Shown piece by piece: positions 12,525 through 19,578 of a stretch of DNA of 21,670 bases. The notes beneath the pieces are model-generated. The model saw nothing but the letters and a program-made list of their open reading frames with translations. It was not told the DNA's origin and ran no database searches. Numbering within the stretch: position 1 is the first letter of the stretch; every line of letters starts with the position of its first letter. The stretch comes from SVTX01 sp045585895 (lineage in GTDB: Bacteria > Bacillota > Clostridia > Oscillospirales > CAG-272). A program made the translations under genes and the position numbers. The DNA is taken from positions 1 through 21,670 of the forward strand of contig JAZMZI010000014.1 in assembly GCA_045585895.1 (NCBI GenBank). Reading direction: 5' to 3'.

Positions 12525-13454
12525 ATGTCTGTAACATTAAATAAAAACATCAAAATCGTAGACAAGAACCGAAAGATACATTCTAAAGCATCCGAAGAGT
12601 ATATTCATGTTCAATTTATATATGGAGATCGCACTTGGGATGGGTGGGTACCTGTAGAATACAGGAGAACAGGTATATCGCTAAAAACTAACGATGAAGT
12701 TATCCAACATTTGAATGCCGTGTATGAGCAAATGCGTCCTGAAAACTTTTCCACTTGGAAAAAGAAGCAAAATGCATTTTGGTCAGAAAAGCCAAGGGCT
12801 GCTACCACTAAAGCATTTTATGATTGCTTAATTCGTGGTGGATGGCAATGTGTAGAGTGTACATTACCGCAGAATCCAAATTGGGCAAGAAGAATCCAGG
12901 ACCTTAAAGAATTTGGATATACACTTGCGACGGATACCAATCGCTACTGTCCTAAGTGCAATGCTAACAAAACACATCTCATTTTATTGCCCATTGAGCG
13001 CGGTGGCCTTGAGGGTAATGGTTATGAAACATGGACTCCGGCTTTGAGAAAAAGAATCATCAGTGTTTTAGGTGGTATCGATGTTTATGAAGGCACGGTT
13101 AATGCCCATTGCCTTCCTGACCATAAATTTTCTGAAATTCGCTGGGATGATGAGACCAAGGGAGAAAATCTTGATTCAATGACAGATGATGAAATTCGTA
13201 AGAAATTTCAGTTGTTGACCAATCAGCGTAATCAACAGAAACGCGAAGTGTGCAGAAACTGTTTCCAAACCGGGAAACGTGGATATCCTTTCGGCATTAA
13301 GTTTTATTACTTCGGCTCAGAGGATTGGGATCCTAATATTCCTCAAAAAGGAAAAAAGGCTGAATGCGGTTGTGTAGGTTGTGGTTGGTATGATCTTGCG
13401 GAATGGAGAAAGCAACTCTTGTATCGACTCGCACATTTCAAGCATAAAGATTAA
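12525..13454 (+). CDS. Type II restriction endonuclease, HNH (beta-beta-alpha-Me) family
   Basis: ATG at 12525 follows GGAGG by 6 bases. The 309-residue protein has an N-terminal region with a treble-clef-like zinc site (WQCVEC, C109/C112, and YCPKC, C142/C145). An HNH nuclease site follows: HCLPDHKFSEIRW (D199-H200, the catalytic His region), then FQLLTNQRNQQKREVCRNC (N233/N236, C243/C246). A last CGCVGCGW cluster (C281-C286) precedes the C-terminal helix. The DH...QLL-x-N-x-x-N-x-x-K arrangement is typical of HNH-type restriction enzymes. It would cut foreign DNA at a short specific site, which cannot be read from the sequence. The paired C5-methyltransferase follows 95 bp downstream. Confidence 0.82.
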   Translation: MSVTLNKNIKIVDKNRKIHSKASEEYIHVQFIYGDRTWDGWVPVEYRRTGISLKTNDEVIQHLNAVYEQMRPENFSTWKKKQNAFWSEKPRAATTKAFYDCLIRGGWQCVECTLPQNPNWARRIQDLKEFGYTLATDTNRYCPKCNANKTHLILLPIERGGLEGNGYETWTPALRKRIISVLGGIDVYEGTVNAHCLPDHKFSEIRWDDETKGENLDSMTDDEIRKKFQLLTNQRNQQKREVCRNCFQTGKRGYPFGIKFYYFGSEDWDPNIPQKGKKAECGCVGCGWYDLAEWRKQLLYRLAHFKHKD

Positions 13455-13493
13455 AAAACTTTGTTTGCGCATAGCAATATAATTAAAAAAGAC

Positions 13494-13521
13494 TTGACTT
13501 TTAATGCAAAAAGAGTAACAT
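13494..13521 (+). promoter_or_regulatory. Candidate promoter of the methyltransferase gene
   Basis: TTGACT (13494-13499) and TAACAT (13516-13521) are 16 bp apart in the AT-rich gap between the two R-M genes. A separate promoter would allow the methylase to be made independently of the nuclease. The -10 match is only four of six. Confidence 0.35.
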
Positions 13522-13549
13522 ATAAGAAAATAGTCTTGGGGAGATAATT

Positions 13550-14947
13550 ATGCCAATAAAAACTGTTGGTAGCATTTGTTCGGGCATAGAGGCGGCCTCA
13601 GTTGCTTGGAAATCACTTGGTTTTGAGTTTCAATGGTTTTCCGAGATAGCCGCCTTCCCAGCAACTGTACTATCTGAAAAATATCCCAACATTAAGAATT
13701 TGGGAGACATGAATCTTATACCGGATTTAGTTTTGCAGCAAACAATTTCTGCACCAGATATGATTTGCGGCGGAACACCTTGTCAAGCATTTTCGCTTGC
13801 AGGATGGAAAAACGGCTTAAATGATGATCGAGGAAATCTTACCTTAAGATTTGTCGATATCATAGAAGCTAATGATGAAATCCGTATACAACAAAATAAA
13901 AAACGCACCATAGTATTTTGGGAAAATGTTGAGGGAGTATTAACAGATAAAACGAACGCATTTGGCTGTCTCATTTCTTCTTTGGCAGGCTTAAGCGAGG
14001 TAATCGAATGTGGTAAATGGCCTAACGCAGGAATTGTTAGAGGTCCGAAGAGAAATGTTGCTTGGCGTGTATTAGATGCAAAGTATTTTGGATTACCACA
14101 ACAAAGACGTCGTCTGTATTTATTAGCAGGGGGAACTGATTTCTATCCCGAAAATGTCTTGTTTGAACAACATACCCATCTTACATTGGAATATCCTAAA
14201 TATCCTTTGCGTTTTATCAAAGACGGACATGAGTTCGAAGTTTTTAGAGAATACACGGATTGCTTGTATTCTGCATACGGTACAAAATGGAATGGTAACG
14301 CTGCCGCAAACAATGGTTCGTTATTTGTGGTGCAAGATAAGCGTATTCGTCGATTGTCTCCCTTAGAATGCGAGAGATTGATGGGATTCCCTGACAACTA
14401 TACCGATTTGCCAGGTGCGAAAAAAACAAACAGATACCAAGCGATAGGAAATTCATGGGCAGTTCCGGTTGTTCGTTGGATTGGTGAAAGGTTGGTAGAT
14501 GCTCAGCATGAAACGAGCAGCATTATAGATGATGGCGATGGATGTTGCTACTTTATCAAATGGCAAACACCTGAAGGTCATTTTTATGACTTTGGCAAGG
14601 ACATTGTGAGCGTCGGTTTTGGAGTAAGAATAAATTGTACGGCAATACCCGAGGAATGCGTGTTCGGGAATATGATGAACATTGTTTCTTCGGAGGCTCC
14701 CGAAGATATTTACATCTCTCCCACAGGATGCTTTGGTATTGTGCGCCGTAGCCGTGAACGTAATCTTTCGATAAATGAACGCCTCAAGGAAGTTTTGTTG
14801 TCAATTTCTTCCGAGTGGAGTGAAGATGACATTGAAAAACGTTCCAGAGTTCAAAAGCGCGGCAGGTTTGCTTCTGAAAATACCCAAACAATAAATTCCA
14901 AAGATTCGCAAAACACACAATTAAGTGTATTCGATGTCATTGTGTAG
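13550..14947 (+). CDS. DNA (cytosine-5)-methyltransferase
   Basis: The ATG at 13550 follows a GGGGAG RBS. The 465-residue protein has the ordered C5-MTase motifs: I, SICSGIEAASVAW (8-20), which binds SAM; IV, GGTPCQAFSLAG with catalytic Cys 78; VI, WENVEGV (124-130); VIII, QQRRRLYL; and X, RYQAIGNSWAVPV near residue 300. The short region between VIII and X holds the target-recognition part. About 150 residues follow motif X, longer than usual. They contain CYFIKWQTPEGHFYDFG and a polar tail, and may be a modulator domain. With the upstream HNH enzyme it forms a type II R-M system: it methylates the host site so that the nuclease spares it. Placement at the edge of a mobile element suggests an element-stabilising or defence role. 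Confidence 0.92.
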   Translation: MPIKTVGSICSGIEAASVAWKSLGFEFQWFSEIAAFPATVLSEKYPNIKNLGDMNLIPDLVLQQTISAPDMICGGTPCQAFSLAGWKNGLNDDRGNLTLRFVDIIEANDEIRIQQNKKRTIVFWENVEGVLTDKTNAFGCLISSLAGLSEVIECGKWPNAGIVRGPKRNVAWRVLDAKYFGLPQQRRRLYLLAGGTDFYPENVLFEQHTHLTLEYPKYPLRFIKDGHEFEVFREYTDCLYSAYGTKWNGNAAANNGSLFVVQDKRIRRLSPLECERLMGFPDNYTDLPGAKKTNRYQAIGNSWAVPVVRWIGERLVDAQHETSSIIDDGDGCCYFIKWQTPEGHFYDFGKDIVSVGFGVRINCTAIPEECVFGNMMNIVSSEAPEDIYISPTGCFGIVRRSRERNLSINERLKEVLLSISSEWSEDDIEKRSRVQKRGRFASENTQTINSKDSQNTQLSVFDVIV

Positions 14948-14987
14948 CAAATCAAGCGAACCAAAAGAATAAGAGTCAGAGTACTCC

Positions 14988-15070
14988 TCCGAAAAATATG
15001 CATAATTTGACATTTTGACTATCCGAAAATATGCATTTTTTTGATTTTTGAGTATCCTAAAATATGCATA
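14988..15070 (+). repeat. Three 33-34-bp-spaced AAAATATGCAT repeats
   Basis: AAATATGCAT ends at 15003, 15036 and 15069. Each copy is preceded by TCCG or TCCT and an A-run, so these are 2.5 tandem units of 33-34 bp separated by about three helical turns. The core ATGCAT is palindromic. It lies between the methyltransferase stop and the orphan promoter and may be a protein-binding iteron set. Confidence 0.65.
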
Positions 15071-15130
15071 GGGTTTTAAGGGGGAAGCACCTCGTCACAA
15101 TTATTATACGGTTTATGTGACAAAATCTAC

Positions 15131-15159
15131 TTGAAAAGATCCCGATTTCATGCTATAAT
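15131..15159 (+). promoter_or_regulatory. Strong promoter with no gene after it
   Basis: TTGAAA (15131-15136) and TATAAT (15154-15159) are exactly 17 bp apart. There is no ORF with an RBS in the next 450 bases on this strand. The transcript would begin near 15166 and first meet a perfect hairpin, so a non-coding RNA is likely, or this is a promoter left behind from a lost tRNA or gene. Confidence 0.7.
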
Positions 15160-15180
15160 ATCTGCATAAAAACGAACGAA

Positions 15181-15266
15181 AGCTCCTGTCACGCGGCGAC
15201 AGGAGCTACACAAACGACTACCCATTTCTAAAACGATTTCTAAAAATTTTTTGGACAAATTTTTAG
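15181..15266 (+). ncRNA. Candidate small RNA: perfect hairpin and AT-rich inverted repeat after the orphan promoter
   Basis: AGCTCCTGTC (15181-15190) pairs perfectly with GACAGGAGCT (15198-15207) around a 7-base loop. ATTTCTAAAA occurs twice 12 bp apart (15224 and 15236). CTAAAAATTT (15240-15249) pairs with AAATTTTTAG (15257-15266). The first hairpin has no T-run and is not a normal terminator; the second could end the RNA weakly. No known family was recognised. Confidence 0.4.
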
Positions 15267-15320
15267 ACACGGGGATGCTTTACGGCACGGGAATTTTTCG
15301 AGGTTCGAACAAAAAAGAGC

Positions 15321-15340
15321 CGAAAACCCTTGTAAACACT
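15321..15340 (+). repeat. Element-end 20-mer shared with the tRNA-Pro scar
   Basis: CGAAAACCCTTGTAAACACT is identical to 481-500 and differs at two positions from 277-296. All three copies have the same orientation and lie beside cut tRNA genes, so it is best read as a conserved sequence at integrase-dependent element ends. Confidence 0.6.
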
Positions 15341-15410
15341 GGGGTTTCAGCGTCTTTCATCGTCTGATATCTTCCTCTAAAATTCTCTAATTTCCGAGTG
15401 CTTGATGTGC

Positions 15411-15466
15411 CTTGAAAACCGTTTGGGGGCAACCCCACGGGGGTTCGAATCCCTCTGCCTCCGCCA
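15411..15466 (+). pseudogene. tRNA-Ser 3' half (anticodon TGA loop to CCA), right attachment scar
   Basis: The sequence begins at an anticodon loop CTTGAAA (anticodon TGA), then stem ACCGT, variable arm TTGGGG-GCAA-CCCCA, T arm GGGGG-TTCGAAT-CCCTC, acceptor TGCCTCC, discriminator G and CCA. The bases before the loop (ATGTGC) do not give the ACGGT needed for the 5' stem strand, and no D arm is present. The cut at the anticodon loop matches the tRNA-Pro scars. It marks the right end of an integrated element. Confidence 0.8.
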
Positions 15467-15510
15467 AAACGAAAACCCATCACAAAAAGTGATGGGTTTT
15501 CGTTTTGGCG
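15462..15510 (+). terminator. 22-bp perfect terminator hairpin after the tRNA-Ser half
   Basis: CGCCAAAACGAAAACCCATC continues to a total of 22 bases (15462-15483) that pair without mismatch with 15489-15510 around AAAAA. The 5' arm takes in the CCA end of the tRNA remnant, so the stem and the tRNA acceptor compete. It would act in both directions. Confidence 0.8.
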
Positions 15511-15538
15511 AGGTAGTCGGTCAAGAGAATTCCTACTC

Positions 15539-15599
15539 CAAATCCGCTTGCGGATTTGTGAAAAGGTTCGAATCCCTAATTTAATCATTATCGGCACCA
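15539..15599 (+). pseudogene. Degenerate tRNA-Leu-like 3' remnant
   Basis: A long variable-arm-like hairpin CAAATCCG-CTTG-CGGATTTG (15539-15558) is followed by GGTTCGAATCCC, as in a T arm, and by TATCGGCACCA, the common 3' end of tRNA-Leu. The T stem is damaged and about 10 extra bases separate it from the acceptor. No 5' half is visible. It may be the relic of another integration into a neighbouring tRNA. Confidence 0.4.
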
Positions 15600-15634
15600 C
15601 AATGTGAATCTTTTGTTTATAGGGGGAAATTCGT

Positions 15635-16252
15635 CTATTCTTTCTTCCCCACCCCGTCTATAAATCCGATCATCTGACCCGAAAGAAGGACGGTCAGCAA
15701 TGAATAAAGAATGTCAGCCAACGGAATATACGTAAGCGACAGAGCAAGCACCGAAAGGTCTGTCGCAAGATACACCCACTTTATATTGATCTTTGCGCGG
15801 TGGGAAATACTCATAGCCAGAGCATCGTCGCCGCATGGCGCGCCACCATAGCGCACGCAAAGTCCGACGCCAACGCCCACGAAAATCGCACCGACTACGG
15901 CGGCAATAAGTCTGTGATCTGCTATTTGAGGATAGACAGGTCCTATAAGCTCACATATCAGATAAAAAATCGAAAAAGATATACAACAAACCGCGCTGTA
16001 AGCTATAAAATCCTTGCCGAGAGTACGCCAGCCGATAAAATAGCAGATAGCGTTTAGTATCAGCGATGAGAGCGCGGGGGAGATATTAAACCAACGGTCA
16101 AGCAGCAAGGTAAGTCCCAGAGTGCCGCCCTCGGTCACACAGGAAAAAGAATGAACGTTAAAAAGCCCGAAAGCAAGAATAAAGCTGCCAAGTAATAAAA
16201 ATATGCAATTTTTAAGTTTTATTTGCGGCAAAAATTTCTCGAAATTTTTCAC
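15635..16252 (-). CDS. YczE/YitT-like integral membrane protein
   Basis: The start is a GTG at 16250-16252 with GGGAG upstream. The 205-residue protein has five to six hydrophobic spans, among them IFLLLGSFILAFGLFNV, LSSLILNAICYFIGW, IAYSAVCCISFSIFYLICELI, LIAAVVGAIFVGVGVGLCV and the C-terminal ILYSLLTVLLSGQMIGFI. The GGAPCGDDALAM motif after the fourth span is the hallmark of the YczE/YyaS/YitT group. It lacks the C-terminal DUF2179 domain of longer YitT proteins, which is normal for the short group. Its transport or sensing role is not established. It is divergent from the DtxR-type regulator and has its own perfect promoter. Confidence 0.82.
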   Translation of the reverse strand: MKNFEKFLPQIKLKNCIFLLLGSFILAFGLFNVHSFSCVTEGGTLGLTLLLDRWFNISPALSSLILNAICYFIGWRTLGKDFIAYSAVCCISFSIFYLICELIGPVYPQIADHRLIAAVVGAIFVGVGVGLCVRYGGAPCGDDALAMSISHRAKINIKWVYLATDLSVLALSLTYIPLADILYSLLTVLLSGQMIGFIDGVGKKE

Positions 16253-16283
16253 GATTCCACTCCCTTCTCTTGTTTTTCACACA

Positions 16284-16312
16284 ATTATAGCACGGAAGGC
16301 ATTTTTTGTCAA
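16284..16312 (-). promoter_or_regulatory. Consensus promoter of the membrane protein gene
   Basis: On the minus strand TTGACA (16307-16312) and TATAAT (16284-16289) are 17 bp apart. The -10 box is about 30 bp from the GTG start. Confidence 0.85.
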
Positions 16313-16339
16313 CCAAAACAAAAATCAAGAAATTTTCCC

Positions 16340-16368
16340 TTGCAATTATCAAAAATATGTGTTATACT
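16340..16368 (+). promoter_or_regulatory. Promoter of the DtxR-family regulator
   Basis: TTGCAA (16340-16345) and TATACT (16363-16368) are 17 bp apart, about 32 bp from the start codon at 16401. The -10 lies inside the inverted repeat described next. Confidence 0.75.
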
Positions 16369-16377
16369 GAATATAAC
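16361..16377. promoter_or_regulatory. Candidate operator: GTTATA-N5-TATAAC
   Basis: A perfect 6-bp inverted repeat with a 5-base spacer covers the -10 box. Binding of a dimer here would block RNA polymerase, so autoregulation by the downstream repressor is likely. Confidence 0.5.
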
Positions 16378-16400
16378 GCAAAAATTCAACGGAGGACGAG

Positions 16401-16769
16401 ATGCACATTCAGGAATCGGGCGAGATGTATCTTGAAACGATACACGTTTTATATAAAAAACACGGTGCGGTGCGAGCTATCGACGTAAGCGAGTATATGG
16501 GATACAGTAAACCAAGTGTCAGTCGAGCTATGGGAATACTCAAAGGCGCGGGGTACATCGAGGTCGACCGCCACGGATACATAACTCTCACCGACAGCGG
16601 TCTTGAGGTGGCAAACCGAATGTACGAACGCCATACCTTGCTCACAAATCTTCTCACTTCTCTCGGTGTCGACGAGGAGACCGCCGCAGACGACGCTTGT
16701 AAGATCGAGCATCATATAAGCGAGCAGAGCTTCGAAGCAATAAAAAGATTTATTGAAAAAAACAAATAA
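16401..16769 (+). CDS. DtxR/MntR-family metal-dependent transcriptional regulator
   Basis: The ATG at 16401 has GGAGG 5-8 bases upstream. The 122-residue protein opens with IQESGEMYLETIHVLYKKHGAVRAIDVSEYMGYSKPSVSRAMGIL-type sequence (shown in part), the winged helix of the DtxR/MntR/IdeR family: E-x-Y-L-E-x-I, then a D-V-A/S helix-turn-helix ending in K-P-S-V. A wing (GYIEVDRHGYITLTDSG) follows, then the metal and dimer part with RHTLLTNLLTSLGV and DACKIEHHISEQSFEAI. The H-x-x-x-x-x-L-G-V and E-H-x-I-S residues are metal ligands in MntR. Short length without an SH3 domain fits MntR-type proteins, which repress Mn or Fe uptake when metal is bound. No transporter is adjacent, so the metal and target genes are not known. 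Confidence 0.88.
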   Translation: MHIQESGEMYLETIHVLYKKHGAVRAIDVSEYMGYSKPSVSRAMGILKGAGYIEVDRHGYITLTDSGLEVANRMYERHTLLTNLLTSLGVDEETAADDACKIEHHISEQSFEAIKRFIEKNK

Positions 16770-16773
16770 AAAA

Positions 16774-16802
16774 ACGGGAAAGCCTTTTGGGGTTTTCCCT
16801 TT
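16774..16802 (+). terminator. Terminator after the DtxR-family regulator
   Basis: GGGAAAGCC (16776-16784) pairs with GGGGTTTTCCC around TTTT, with G-T wobbles, preceded by an A-run and followed by TTT. It lies 7 bp after the stop codon. Confidence 0.75.
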
Positions 16803-16832
16803 AAATTAAAATTAAATTTGAGAGGAAATAAT

Positions 16833-18236
16833 ATGAAATTTTCGAAATTTTTAAATTCAAAAAGAGAAGATTGCCGCGAGTTGGTTTCTGCTCTCTCTGA
16901 TCGTTTTGAATACGTCAGCATTTTGGGAAGCGACGTAAAAAGCACCGCGGTCAGCGTAAACAGACGCACCTCAAGCATCGGAGAAGGCAATCTTTCCGAG
17001 TGCGGATTCGTAATCAAAATGCACGATGGAAAGGCTTTTTACGAATATTCTCTTGATGATGTCACAGGAGACAAAAAAGAACTTGCGGCAAAGATAATCG
17101 AAAGTCTCAACATTGACCAAAGCCTTGAAAACGACACGGTTTCGGTTCCCTGCCCCAAGGACGAACCTATGGTGAGATCCTTCTCTCGCGAAAGCGATGA
17201 CGGAGACGTTGCCGACACGGAGATCCTTGCATTCTGCGAAAAAATGAGAGATAAAGCTCTCTCGGCAGAGGAAAGGCTCGTCAATTGCGCGGTTTCCGCA
17301 TCCTCTTTCACGGTATCAAAGCTCTTTATCACGAAAAACCGTGAGCTTGATCAGTGCTATTCATGGGTAAATATGACGTCATATCTCATCCTCCGCGACG
17401 GAGAAAGAATGGCGGAGACCTACGGCGGCTCTTACGGTCACCTTTGGTCTATAGCTATGGCAGACTTCCCCACGGTTCTCGACTCTCTCGTCGAAAAGGT
17501 CGGGAAGCTTGCTAAGGCAAAGCCCATCACCCCGGGAGTTTACGACGTAATCACCGACCCTTCGATCAGCGGTCTTATCGCCCACGAGGCGTTCGGTCAC
17601 GGCGTTGAGATGGATCAATTCGTCAAGGACAGAGCACTGGCTAAGGACTACGTCGGCAAGTACGTAGCATCCCCCATCTGCAATATGCGCGACGGTGCGG
17701 CATCCGCCCTCTCCACTGCGTCCTATTTCTTTGACGACGACGGCGTTTTGGCTCATGATACGCAGATAATCAAAGACGGAATCCTCGTTTCGGGTATTTC
17801 AGACCTTGTTTCCGCGTCGGTTCTCGGAACCGAGCCTACGGGCAATGGCAGACGCGAGTCCTATAAGAGAAAGGCATATTCCCGTATGACCAACACCTTC
17901 TTCGATGCGGGACAGGATAAGCTCGAGGATATGATAGCGTCCGTAAAGCATGGATATATGCTCTTCCAGACCAACAACGGCATGGAAGACCCCAAGAACT
18001 GGCAGATACAGTGCACCGCAGAGTACGGCATTGAGATCGTAGACGGAAAGCTGACCGACAACTACGTTTCCCCCGTAGTTATGAGCGGATACGTTCCCGA
18101 CGTGCTGAAATCCATATCTATGATCTCCGACGACTTTAAGGTCATCGGCAGCGGCGGATGCGGCAAGGGATATAAGGAATGGGTGCGCGTCTCCGACGGC
18201 GGCCCTGCATTAAAGCTCCGTTGCAAGCTGGCTTAA
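16833..18236 (+). CDS. tldD: TldD metalloprotease subunit
   Basis: I chose the ATG at 16833 (MKFSKFLNSK) with AGAGGA upstream; a TTG 15 bases earlier is not needed. The 467-residue protein has the TldD zinc-protease motif HEXXXH at residues 251-256 (SGLIAHEAFGHGVEMD). Typical later segments are NGRRESYKRKAYSRMTNT, LFQTNNGMEDPKNW and GSGGCGKGYKEW. TldD is the catalytic half of the TldD-TldE heterodimer, which threads unfolded peptides and cleaves them in a sequence-independent way. In enteric bacteria it matures microcin B17. It starts 29 bp after the regulator's terminator and forms an operon with tldE, 18 bp downstream. No ribosomal peptide precursor is visible here, so a housekeeping role is likely. 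Confidence 0.93.
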   Translation: MKFSKFLNSKREDCRELVSALSDRFEYVSILGSDVKSTAVSVNRRTSSIGEGNLSECGFVIKMHDGKAFYEYSLDDVTGDKKELAAKIIESLNIDQSLENDTVSVPCPKDEPMVRSFSRESDDGDVADTEILAFCEKMRDKALSAEERLVNCAVSASSFTVSKLFITKNRELDQCYSWVNMTSYLILRDGERMAETYGGSYGHLWSIAMADFPTVLDSLVEKVGKLAKAKPITPGVYDVITDPSISGLIAHEAFGHGVEMDQFVKDRALAKDYVGKYVASPICNMRDGAASALSTASYFFDDDGVLAHDTQIIKDGILVSGISDLVSASVLGTEPTGNGRRESYKRKAYSRMTNTFFDAGQDKLEDMIASVKHGYMLFQTNNGMEDPKNWQIQCTAEYGIEIVDGKLTDNYVSPVVMSGYVPDVLKSISMISDDFKVIGSGGCGKGYKEWVRVSDGGPALKLRCKLA

Positions 18237-18254
18237 GAAAGAGAAGGTACAGTT

Positions 18255-19523
18255 ATGATAAATATTGAAAAGCTTTTAAACGAATCTTCCGCCCGCGAGT
18301 GGAAGATAAACTCCACCAAGACCGAGTCTTACGAGCTGTTTTTCGTTCACAGCAAGCTTGAGACCGTAAGAAGCACCGACACTCAAACTTCCGCGGTCAC
18401 GGTATATCTCGACCACGACGGCAAAAAGGGTCAGGCGTCATTCAAGCTCTATGCCTCCACCACCGAGGACGAGGCGAAGGCTAAGATCGACTCCGCGCTT
18501 GAAAAAGCCGCGCTTATTTCCAACGAATATTACGCTCTTCCCGAGGGCGAGACCCTTGACGGAGCTATAGAATCCAATTTCACAGAGCACGAGCCGAAAC
18601 AGGTTGCGGCAAAGATAGCCGACGCGGTCTTCTCCTCGGATATGTTGGGAAACGGCTCTGTCAACGCTCTCGAAATATTCATCAACAAGTACACCGTCAC
18701 AGTTAAGAACAGCCGCGGAATGGACAAGCGCGAGGTAAAATACAGCGCGATGATCGAGGCGATCCCCACGTGGAACGAGGGTGAAAGCGTTGAACTGTAC
18801 GAGGCTATCCGCACCGCAGAATTCGATTATAACAAGATAAAGAACGAAATCGAGGCAAAGATGCGCGAAGTCAGAGACCGAGGATCGGCAAAAGCACCCG
18901 AAAGCAAGCTTGAGTGTCCCGTAGTCCTCCCCGCAGAGGAGCTTTCACAGCTTTTCGGCGAATTGGCGCATACCTTAAACTTTGCGGCGGTTTACACCAA
19001 GCAAAATCCCTTCTCCGAGGGTGACGCTATCCAAAAAGCTCCCACGGGCGACAAGATAACGGTTACGATGAAGGGCACGATCCGAGGAAGCACCGCTTCT
19101 GCCCTCTTTGACGGTGACGGAACTACTCTCACCGATGCAAAGGTCATCGAAAATGGCACAGCTGCCTCTTATTTCGGCGGTTCTCGCTTCGCTCAGTATC
19201 TTGGCAGACAGGCAACCGGTGAACTGGCTTGCTATGAAGTCGAATGCGGCACTCTCACTGACGAAGAGCTGAACAGCGCTCCCTATTTTGAGTGCGTTTC
19301 GATGTCGGGACTTCAGCTTGACATCTACAACGACTATATCGGCGGAGAGGTTCGTCTTGCATATTACTTTGACGGAGAAAAAAAGATCCCCGTCACGGGA
19401 ATTTCCATATCGGGCAAGCTTTCCGATGCGCTGAATTCGATAAAGCTTTCTGCCGAAAGCAAGCAGACGGGAAGATATCTCGGACCCAAGCTTGCAAGAT
19501 TTGACGGTATTGAAATAGTTTAA
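18255..19523 (+). CDS. tldE: TldE (PmbA) metalloprotease partner subunit
   Basis: The ATG at 18255 has AAGG and an 18-bp gap from tldD. The 422-residue protein has the PmbA/TldE fold signs: LETVRSTDTQTSAVTVYLDHDGKKGQASF near the start, then KYTVTVKNSRGMDKREVKYSAMIEA, a middle ELSQLFGELAHTLNF, and a C-terminal FECVSMSGLQLDIYNDYIGGEVRLAYYFDG with SAESKQTGRYLGPKLARFDGIEIV. It lacks an HEXXXH motif, as expected for the non-catalytic partner. It pairs with TldD to form the protease. The gene ends 8 bp before a strong terminator. Confidence 0.9.
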   Translation: MINIEKLLNESSAREWKINSTKTESYELFFVHSKLETVRSTDTQTSAVTVYLDHDGKKGQASFKLYASTTEDEAKAKIDSALEKAALISNEYYALPEGETLDGAIESNFTEHEPKQVAAKIADAVFSSDMLGNGSVNALEIFINKYTVTVKNSRGMDKREVKYSAMIEAIPTWNEGESVELYEAIRTAEFDYNKIKNEIEAKMREVRDRGSAKAPESKLECPVVLPAEELSQLFGELAHTLNFAAVYTKQNPFSEGDAIQKAPTGDKITVTMKGTIRGSTASALFDGDGTTLTDAKVIENGTAASYFGGSRFAQYLGRQATGELACYEVECGTLTDEELNSAPYFECVSMSGLQLDIYNDYIGGEVRLAYYFDGEKKIPVTGISISGKLSDALNSIKLSAESKQTGRYLGPKLARFDGIEIV

Positions 19524-19525
19524 GT

Positions 19526-19560
19526 AAAAAACGTCTCGGAGCAATTCCGAGACGCTTTTT
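19526..19560. terminator. Bidirectional terminator between tldE and the ROK kinase
   Basis: CGTCTCGGA (19532-19540) pairs perfectly with TCCGAGACG (19546-19554) around GCAAT. An A-run before and a T-run after make it work in both directions for the convergent genes. Confidence 0.9.
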
Positions 19561-19578
19561 GCATATTCAATTAACCGA

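Noticed and set aside
15280..15600. 106-codon minus-strand ORF with GRGIRTPVGLPPNGF
   Set aside because: It is the reverse translation of the tRNA-Ser 3' half and the terminator, a frequent false gene call.
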